From PBB1 sp965229345 (GTDB lineage: Bacteria > Pseudomonadota > Gammaproteobacteria > Burkholderiales > Burkholderiaceae_C): a stretch of DNA of 64,000 bases. This document shows positions 58,926-64,000 of this stretch, piece after piece. Made by a program: the position numbers and the translations under genes. Each line of letters starts with the position of its first letter. Within the stretch, counting starts at the first letter, position 1. The stretch spans positions 2,170,001 through 2,234,000 of the forward strand of contig OZ245872.1 in NCBI GenBank assembly GCA_965229345.1, read 5' to 3'. The notes under the pieces were generated by a model. That model worked only from the letters and a program-made list of their open reading frames with translations. It ran no database searches and was not told the origin of the DNA.

Positions 58926-60572
58926 ATGCCGATCCTTCCCGGACAGATGATGCAGATGCCGCTGTCGATCTCGTCGCTGTTGCGCCATGCGGCGCGGCAT
59001 GCCGGGGATGTCGAGGTGGTGTCTCGCCGGGTGGAAGGCGATCTGCACCGCACCACCTATGCCGAGGTAGAGCGTCGCGCGCGACAGCTGGCGCAGGCAT
59101 TGGCGCGGCTGGGCTGCGAGATCGGCGAGCGGGTCGGCACGCTGGCTTGGAATGGGCATCGCCACCTGGAGCTTTTTTATGGCATCTCGGGGTCCGGGCG
59201 GGTGTGCCACACCGTCAACCCGCGGCTGCATGCCGAGCAGATCGCCTGGATCATCAACCACGCCCAAGACCGCGCGCTGTTCTTCGATCTGACGTTTCTG
59301 CCGCTGGTCGAACGACTGGCGCCTCAACTCCCTAGCGTTGTGAATTGGGTGCTGATGACGGACCGTGCCCACATGCCGGCCAATTCTTCGTTGGAGAACC
59401 TGCTGTGCTACGAAGAGCTGCTGGCTGCTGAAGATGGCCACTGGGCTTGGCCCGAGTTCGATGAGAACACCGCGTCGGGCCTTTGCTACACCTCTGGCAC
59501 CACCGGCATGCCCAAGGGCGTGCTTTACAGCCACCGCTCGACGGTGCTGCATGCGCTGGGGCAAGTGGCGGTCGATGCGATGGGCCTCGGCTCGCGCGAT
59601 GTGGTGCTCCCGGTCACACCCATGTTCCATGTCAATGCTTGGGGGGTGCCGTTTGCCGCACCCATGGTCGGCGCCAAGCTGGTGTTTCCGGGCCCGCGGC
59701 TCGACGGCGCGTCGCTGCACGAGCTGATGGAGTCCGAGCGGGTGACCTTCACCGCCGGCGTGCCGACGGTGTGGCTGGGGCTGATCACGCACATGAAGCA
59801 ACAAGCACTGTCCTTCAGCACGTTGCGCCGCACGGTGATCGGTGGCGCCGCGTGCCCGCCCGCCATGATGCGTACGCTGGAAGACGATTTCGGGCTGGAG
59901 GTGATCCATGCCTGGGGCATGACCGAAACGTCGCCGCTGGGCACGCTGGCCCACCTGAAAGCCAAGCACGCGTCGCTCGATGCGGAGTCGCGGCGCGCGC
60001 TGCAGCAAAAGCAGGGCAAGGTGATCTATGGCGTTGACCTCGCCATCGTCGATGCCGACGATCAGCCTTTGCCCTGGGATGGGCGCACTGCGGGCCAATT
60101 GCTGGTGCGCGGCCATTGGGTGGTGGATCGCTATCTGGGCAGCAGCGAATCGCCGCATGTCGATGTGGCCGGTGAGCGCTGGTTTCCGACCGGCGACGTG
60201 GCCACGATCGATGCCGATGGCTACATGCAGATCACCGACCGCAGCAAGGACGTCATCAAATCCGGCGGCGAATGGATCAGCTCGATTGCCCTTGAGAACA
60301 TCGCGATGGCGCACCCGGCGGTGCACGAGGCCGCCGCGATCGCCTGCCACCACCCGAAATGGGATGAACGACCCTTGCTGATCGTGGTGCGCAAGCCAGG
60401 CGCAGACCTGAGCGCGCAGGATCTGCTGCGGTTTTTCGATGGCAAGGTGGCGGCATGGCAGGTTCCTGACGATGTCGTGTTTGTCGACGAGCTCCCCCAC
60501 ACGGCCACCGGCAAGCTGCTGAAGATGGCATTGCGTGACACCTACCGCGACCACCGTCTGCCGGGCGTTTGA
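58926..60572 (+). CDS. acyl-CoA synthetase (AMP-forming), DmdB/long-chain type
   Basis: 548 residues of the ANL superfamily. The AMP/ATP-binding P-loop is Y-T-S-G-T-T-G-M-P-K-G starting at residue 188. A5 motif W-G-M-T-E-T-S-P, A7 Y-R/W-F-x-T-G-D (W-F-P-T-G-D-V-A), A8 D-R-S-K-D-V-I-K-S-G-G-E-W-I and A10 lysine in A-T-G-K-L-L-K. It activates a carboxylic acid to its CoA thioester; medium/long-chain or methylmercaptopropionate specificity cannot be told apart. ATG 58926 (M-P-I-L-P-G-Q-M-M) was chosen; the frame reaches back to 58692 across the selO promoter. Confidence 0.9.
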   Translation: MPILPGQMMQMPLSISSLLRHAARHAGDVEVVSRRVEGDLHRTTYAEVERRARQLAQALARLGCEIGERVGTLAWNGHRHLELFYGISGSGRVCHTVNPRLHAEQIAWIINHAQDRALFFDLTFLPLVERLAPQLPSVVNWVLMTDRAHMPANSSLENLLCYEELLAAEDGHWAWPEFDENTASGLCYTSGTTGMPKGVLYSHRSTVLHALGQVAVDAMGLGSRDVVLPVTPMFHVNAWGVPFAAPMVGAKLVFPGPRLDGASLHELMESERVTFTAGVPTVWLGLITHMKQQALSFSTLRRTVIGGAACPPAMMRTLEDDFGLEVIHAWGMTETSPLGTLAHLKAKHASLDAESRRALQQKQGKVIYGVDLAIVDADDQPLPWDGRTAGQLLVRGHWVVDRYLGSSESPHVDVAGERWFPTGDVATIDADGYMQITDRSKDVIKSGGEWISSIALENIAMAHPAVHEAAAIACHHPKWDERPLLIVVRKPGADLSAQDLLRFFDGKVAAWQVPDDVVFVDELPHTATGKLLKMALRDTYRDHRLPGV

Positions 60573-60621
60573 CTGCTTGATTGCCATGCGGCGTGATGGC
60601 CAGCGCCGATACTCCCATCCC

Positions 60622-60816
60622 ATGAAACCGTCGAAGCTTTACAACCTGACCTGGCCGCTGATCTTCGGCGGCGCGCTGGCGCTGATGCTGGGCGCGTCCA
60701 CCGTGTCGGCAGATGCATCGATCGGCTGGCCGATCGTTCTCGCCGGCGGCGTGGCGGTGGCTGCTGGCGTGCTGCTGATTTACCTGCGTTCACGCATTTC
60801 TGACTCAGAGGATTGA
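60622..60816 (+). CDS. small two-helix membrane protein
   Basis: 64 residues with two hydrophobic segments (about 10-28 and 34-53). The C-terminus is charged (R-S-R-I-S-D-S-E-D). No family recognised. It lies 49 bases after the acyl-CoA ligase and four bases before the Dabb gene, so it is in the same transcription unit. Confidence 0.65.
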   Translation: MKPSKLYNLTWPLIFGGALALMLGASTVSADASIGWPIVLAGGVAVAAGVLLIYLRSRISDSED

Positions 60817-60820
60817 CCCC

Positions 60821-61123
60821 ATGATTCGTCACATCGTCCTGTGGACGCTGAACAACCCGGCGGACGCGCCACGCTTCAAGTCATTGCTCGATACCTGCGC
60901 CCGGCTGGTGCCGGGCATCGTCGAATTCGACGTCGGCATCCGCGAGGCCGGGCTCGAGGCCACTGCAGATGTGGTGCTGGTCTCGACCTTCACCGACGCC
61001 CAGCAACTCGAGGCGTATCAGCACCACCCGGAACACAAGGCCGTTGCCGCTGAACTGGGCAAGATGCGCTCCGGCCGGCATGTGGTGGATCACACCTTCG
61101 AGCCTGGGAAGGCCGCTGCTTGA
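60821..61123 (+). CDS. Dabb-domain (stress-responsive alpha/beta barrel) protein
   Basis: 100 residues. I-R-H-I-V-L-W near the N-terminus, P-G-I-V-E-F-D-V-G, F-T-D-A-Q-Q-L-E-A-Y-Q-H-H-P-E-H and V-D-H-T-F at the end are the Dabb family pattern, a dimeric ferredoxin-like barrel. The enzymatic role, if any, is unknown. The stop overlaps the TTG start of the peptidase gene. Confidence 0.9.
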   Translation: MIRHIVLWTLNNPADAPRFKSLLDTCARLVPGIVEFDVGIREAGLEATADVVLVSTFTDAQQLEAYQHHPEHKAVAAELGKMRSGRHVVDHTFEPGKAAA

Positions 61124-63147
61124 GACTTAGGTGGTCATGGCGTTGTCTGAGCGTCGCGGGGTGGGCAGCGATCGCCGCATCGGCGGCGCTTGCAGCGCAG
61201 ACGGCGAACGTGCCATCCGCGGTCCGGGCTGACCCGCCGTACGTTTTTCCAGTTCCACGCAGCGCGGCAGCCATCGCCTCGCAATGCAAGACGCTGCTTG
61301 CTGATCTGCGGCAGGCCGAGGTCCAGCTGACGCAGGGCGGCGAGCCGCCTGGGCTAGCCTTGCTGGCGGGGCTCGACGCCATGACGCGCCGCACCGAGGA
61401 CACGCTGGGCCCGCTCGGCCTGCTGGTGGCGGTCAGCCCCAGCAAGGCCATCCGTGACGCGGCAGACGCCTGCGACCGCGACTACCAGGCGTTTTCGTCC
61501 CGCTTCTGGCAGAACGCCGCGCTCTATGAACGCGTCCGGCAAGTCCAGCCTGCCGATGAGATCGATCGGCGCTACTGGCGCGACACCCTCGACACCTTCG
61601 AGGACGCCGGCGTCGCACTGGCGCCAGCGCAGCAGCAGCAGGTGCGTGAGCTCACTGACGAGCTGACCGCGTTGACCCAGTCCTTCGAGCGTCGCGTCCG
61701 CGAAGACCGCACCCGACTCTGGTTCAGCCGGGAAGAGCTGGCGGGCGTGCCCGCCGATGTGCTGAAAGGCGCTGTGCGCGATGCGCGGGGCCGCTACCGC
61801 CTCGGCCTGGAACAGGCCACGGTGTTCCCGGTGCTCGAAAACGCCACACGAGCCGCCACGCGAGAGCGGTTGTGGCGTGCCTACCTGTCACTGGGCGGCG
61901 CCGCCAATCTCGACACACTGGGCGCGCTGGCCCAGCGTCGGCGCGAGTTGGCACAGCTGTTCGGCCACGCGTCGTACGCCGACTTCGTGCTGCGCCACCG
62001 CATGGCGCACAGCGAGGCGGAAGTGCAGGCCTTTCTGTCCACGGTGAAAGAGGCCGTGCGCACACGCGAACTCGCCGATCTGGAGGTGCTGCGCGCCGAC
62101 AAGGCTCGCCACTTGAACCAGCCGCTGGCGCAGACCGTGCTCGCGCGTTGGGACACCGCGTTTTATGCAGAGCGCGTGCGTCGTGCCACCTACGCCGTCG
62201 ACCAGGAGCAGTTCCGCCGCCACTTTCCGCCCGACGCCAGCCTGCGCTTCGTGTTTCGCGTGGCCGAGAGGATGTTCGGCATCACCGTGGCACCAGCGGC
62301 CACCCCGCAGATGCTGTGGCACCCAGAGGCGCGCACCTACACCGTCACCGACAACGCGACGAAAGCGCTGCTCGGCACGCTGTTCGTCGACCTGTACCCG
62401 CGCGCCGACAAGTTCAACCACGCTGCGCTGTGGAGCTTTCGCAACGTGTCGACGCTGGCAGGTCGCCAGCCGGCCGCAGCGCTGGTCGTCAACCTCAGTC
62501 GCCGGGGCCTGACGCTAGACGAGCTGGAAACGCTGCTGCACGAGTTCGGCCATGGCCTGCATGCCTTGCTGTCGAAGACGCGTTATGCGGGGCAGGGCGG
62601 TACCAACGTGCAACTGGATTTTGTCGAGGCGCCGTCGCAGATGCTGGAAGACTGGGTGTACGACCCGCAGGTGCTGGCGCTATTTGCCGAGGTGTGCCCA
62701 CGCTGCGAACCGGTGCCGACCCCATTGCTCACGCAGGCGCGTGCTGCGCGCGACTTCGGCAAGGGAACGCAGTTTTCGCGTCAGCATCTGTACGCGAGTT
62801 ACGACCTGGCGCTGCATGGACGTGACCCGGCAGACTCATTGGCGTTATGGAGTCAGATGGAAGGCGCAACGCCGCTCGGACATGTGCCTGGATCGATGTT
62901 CCCGGCTGGCTTCGAGCACATCGCTGGCGGCTACGCCGCAGGGTATTACGGGTACCTGTGGAGCCTGGTGATCGCCGAAGACCTGCGAACCGCTTTTGCC
63001 GCCGACAGGCTGAGCTCGGCCGTGGGCCGACGCTACCGAGAGACCGTACTGGAAAACGGCGGACAGCTCGCCCCGGGCGTACTGTTGCAGCGCTTCCTAG
63101 GGCGGCCGACGGACAGCCAAGCCTTCTTCAGGGCGCTTGGCTTGTGA
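61120..63147 (+). CDS. M3 family zinc metallopeptidase (thimet oligopeptidase-like), exported
   Basis: 675 residues. The zinc motif H-E-F-G-H is at 474-478 and the third-ligand glutamate is in F-V-E-A-P-S-Q about 25 residues on. M3 family blocks L-F-V-D-L-Y-P-R and A-G-Y-Y-G-Y-L-W-S are present. Unlike cytoplasmic OpdA/Dcp, it has a signal peptide (about 1-26, R-L-R-W-S-W-R then hydrophobic, ending A-L-A-A-Q), so it probably degrades peptides in the periplasm. The TTG start overlaps the Dabb stop (TTGA); without it the signal peptide would be lost, which supports TTG. Confidence 0.9.
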   Translation: MRLRWSWRCLSVAGWAAIAASAALAAQTANVPSAVRADPPYVFPVPRSAAAIASQCKTLLADLRQAEVQLTQGGEPPGLALLAGLDAMTRRTEDTLGPLGLLVAVSPSKAIRDAADACDRDYQAFSSRFWQNAALYERVRQVQPADEIDRRYWRDTLDTFEDAGVALAPAQQQQVRELTDELTALTQSFERRVREDRTRLWFSREELAGVPADVLKGAVRDARGRYRLGLEQATVFPVLENATRAATRERLWRAYLSLGGAANLDTLGALAQRRRELAQLFGHASYADFVLRHRMAHSEAEVQAFLSTVKEAVRTRELADLEVLRADKARHLNQPLAQTVLARWDTAFYAERVRRATYAVDQEQFRRHFPPDASLRFVFRVAERMFGITVAPAATPQMLWHPEARTYTVTDNATKALLGTLFVDLYPRADKFNHAALWSFRNVSTLAGRQPAAALVVNLSRRGLTLDELETLLHEFGHGLHALLSKTRYAGQGGTNVQLDFVEAPSQMLEDWVYDPQVLALFAEVCPRCEPVPTPLLTQARAARDFGKGTQFSRQHLYASYDLALHGRDPADSLALWSQMEGATPLGHVPGSMFPAGFEHIAGGYAAGYYGYLWSLVIAEDLRTAFAADRLSSAVGRRYRETVLENGGQLAPGVLLQRFLGRPTDSQAFFRALGL

Positions 63148-63175
63148 GCATCACTTGATCGCAATGGAGCGTTCC

Positions 63176-63226
63176 CGACAACAGCCGCCTCGGCAGGTAC
63201 CCCCCAAGACGAGGGGCGAGTTGTCG
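63176..63226 (+). terminator. long imperfect hairpin after the M3 peptidase gene
   Basis: Outer arms CGACAAC / GTTGTCG (perfect, seven bases) and inner arms CGCCTCG / CGAGGGGCG (two bulged G), followed by ATATTCTTT. It starts 29 bases after the peptidase stop. Terminator or structured spacer. Confidence 0.5.
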
Positions 63227-63302
63227 ATATTCTTTACAACGCCCGATGTGGCTTACAGAGAAATTGATGAAAAGTCTTTGTTTTTCAACCACTTAAGCGA
63301 TG

Positions 63303-63318
63303 TGGCCCGAAGTGTGCT
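63303..63318 (+). promoter_or_regulatory. sigma-54 promoter of the PEP-CTERM gene
   Basis: TGGCCCG, four bases, GTGCT, against the consensus TGGCACG-N4-TTGCT. The invariant GG (63304-63305) and GC (63316-63317) are exactly ten bases apart, with two mismatches in twelve. The start site would be near 63329, just before the coding region. Confidence 0.65.
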
Positions 63319-63357
63319 GTGTATCGGTACATCATACCCACCGTCATGGGGCTCAAA

Positions 63358-64000
63358 GTGAATATCAAATCTAAATTCCAACTCGCTGTTTCAGCGGCGC
63401 TCGTCGCTCTCGGGCACTCCGCCATGGCAGCACCGACTGCCTGCGACACCAGCAGTGCGACCAGCGGCTATGTAGGCGGTGCTACGGTGACGGATCTGAG
63501 CCGTGAGGACCTGACGGTCACGAACGCGAACAACGTGTCGGTGATCGCCAGCAACTGTTACGGACACGCATCCGTGGGCAGCAACTCTGAAGCCGCCGTG
63601 GTGGCTTTTGCCAACACCAACAGTATTTTCGGCGGGAACTGGAACGTGGCGGCGAGAGCCAATGCGGGTCAGACAGGCGTCTCTTACAGCTTTGGCGGGT
63701 ACTCGTTTTCGCTGTCTGGTCTGTCAACGGGGCCTAACGGGTCGTTCTCTTTGAACATCACCGGCACGCCGTTGCCGGCCTACCTGGACTTCTTCATCAC
63801 GAGCAAGGCCAGCACACTGACCGACTTCTTCTTCTTTGACGAGTTGTACGTCGACAGTGCCAATCCTGGTACGTACAGCGTCGCGATCAAAGCGGGCCAG
63901 TCCAGTAATTACGCGAACTTGTCGGATGTCACCGTGGGCGTTCGCCGCGGTGATTCACGCATTCCGCCACAAGGTACGCCGGTGCCTGAGCCAGCTTCGC
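63358..64000 (+). CDS. PEP-CTERM protein, exported (3' end outside window)
   Basis: About 214 residues visible. A signal peptide (M-N-I-K-S-K-F-Q-L-A-V-S then hydrophobic, cleavage after S-A-M-A). The mature part is Ser/Gly/Asn/Thr-rich with beta-sheet character and two cysteines (in A-C-D-T and N-C-Y-G). The visible part ends T-P-V-P-E-P-A-S, the V-P-E-P motif of the PEP-CTERM exosortase signal; the membrane helix and Arg tail would follow beyond the edge. GTG 63358 was preferred: GGGG lies six bases upstream and the sigma-54 start site leaves a 29-base leader. ATG 63346 would leave about 17 bases without a ribosome-binding site. Codon use is less GC-biased than its neighbours. Cargo role unknown. 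Confidence 0.82.
   Translation, partial: MNIKSKFQLAVSAALVALGHSAMAAPTACDTSSATSGYVGGATVTDLSREDLTVTNANNVSVIASNCYGHASVGSNSEAAVVAFANTNSIFGGNWNVAARANAGQTGVSYSFGGYSFSLSGLSTGPNGSFSLNITGTPLPAYLDFFITSKASTLTDFFFFDELYVDSANPGTYSVAIKAGQSSNYANLSDVTVGVRRGDSRIPPQGTPVPEPAS

Noticed and set aside
58782..60623. A 613-codon minus-strand frame over the acyl-CoA ligase.
   Set aside because: The ligase carries all ANL core motifs on the plus strand. The minus frame is a shadow.
63137..63361. A 74-codon plus-strand frame between the peptidase and the PEP-CTERM gene.
   Set aside because: It overlaps the peptidase end, the hairpin and the sigma-54 promoter and has no ribosome-binding site or protein-like conservation.

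Overview
The window is high-GC chromosomal DNA, densely coding on both strands. It most resembles a Burkholderiales betaproteobacterium of the Leptothrix/Sphaerotilus/Rubrivivax type. The evidence is gene content and protein style: an intracellular Cys-type PHA depolymerase, an flgN-flgM-flgA set divergent from flgBCDEFGHIJKL, many c-di-GMP and histidine-kinase proteins, a PEP-CTERM protein, and parvulin/BolA/YciB/MsrB/SelO housekeeping genes. The genus is inferred. I saw no insertion sequence, prophage, CRISPR array or rRNA. One tRNA gene, tRNA-Leu(CAA), is present.

Layout. 1-4394 (minus strand): a B12-binding radical SAM protein cut by the left edge, an RnfB-like ferredoxin overlapping it, PHA depolymerase, and an aromatic/aspartate aminotransferase with a clear terminator. 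4535-6646: uvrB. 6674-12436 (minus): a GAF histidine kinase, a SOUL haem-binding protein, SixA, polyphosphate kinase 1 and an LpxH-like metallophosphoesterase. 12580-14108: an AI-2E family permease and a DUF2846 lipoprotein. 14131-26558: the flagellar rod/hook/ring locus, with flgN, flgM and flgA on the minus strand and flgB to flgL on the plus strand. A sigma-28 promoter precedes flgM.

26618-38709 is a signalling block directly after the flagellar genes: an HDOD protein, a roughly eight-PAS HisKA_2 kinase followed by an ANTAR response regulator, a reverse-strand membrane kinase, an Hpt protein overlapping a REC-PAS-GGDEF-EAL protein, and a GGEEF diguanylate cyclase. It probably couples sensory input to c-di-GMP, motility and adhesion.

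39127-42661 is a branched-chain amino-acid type ABC operon (livHMGF) with no binding protein in the window. 42741-50709 holds an FAD/2Fe-2S reductase, an NAD(P)-binding epimerase-like protein, a rhomboid protease, tRNA-Leu, cysM, a TusA-like protein, galU and valS. 50801-54883 holds a UvrD helicase, a TesA-like esterase and a YbbA/LolD-type ATPase. 54907-58759 (minus) is selO-msrB-yciB-bolA-ppiC, with redox repair prominent. 58926-63147 is an acyl-CoA ligase, a small membrane protein, a Dabb protein and an M3 peptidase. The right edge cuts a PEP-CTERM exported protein just at its sorting motif. A strong sigma-54-type promoter precedes that gene, suggesting an exosortase/exopolysaccharide regulon nearby.

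No clearly unprecedented system is visible. The best leads are the sigma-54-driven PEP-CTERM gene, the RnfB/radical-SAM pair, the PhaR-like dyad at the depolymerase promoter, the multi-PAS/ANTAR pair and the GGDEF domain with an inserted segment before its signature motif.
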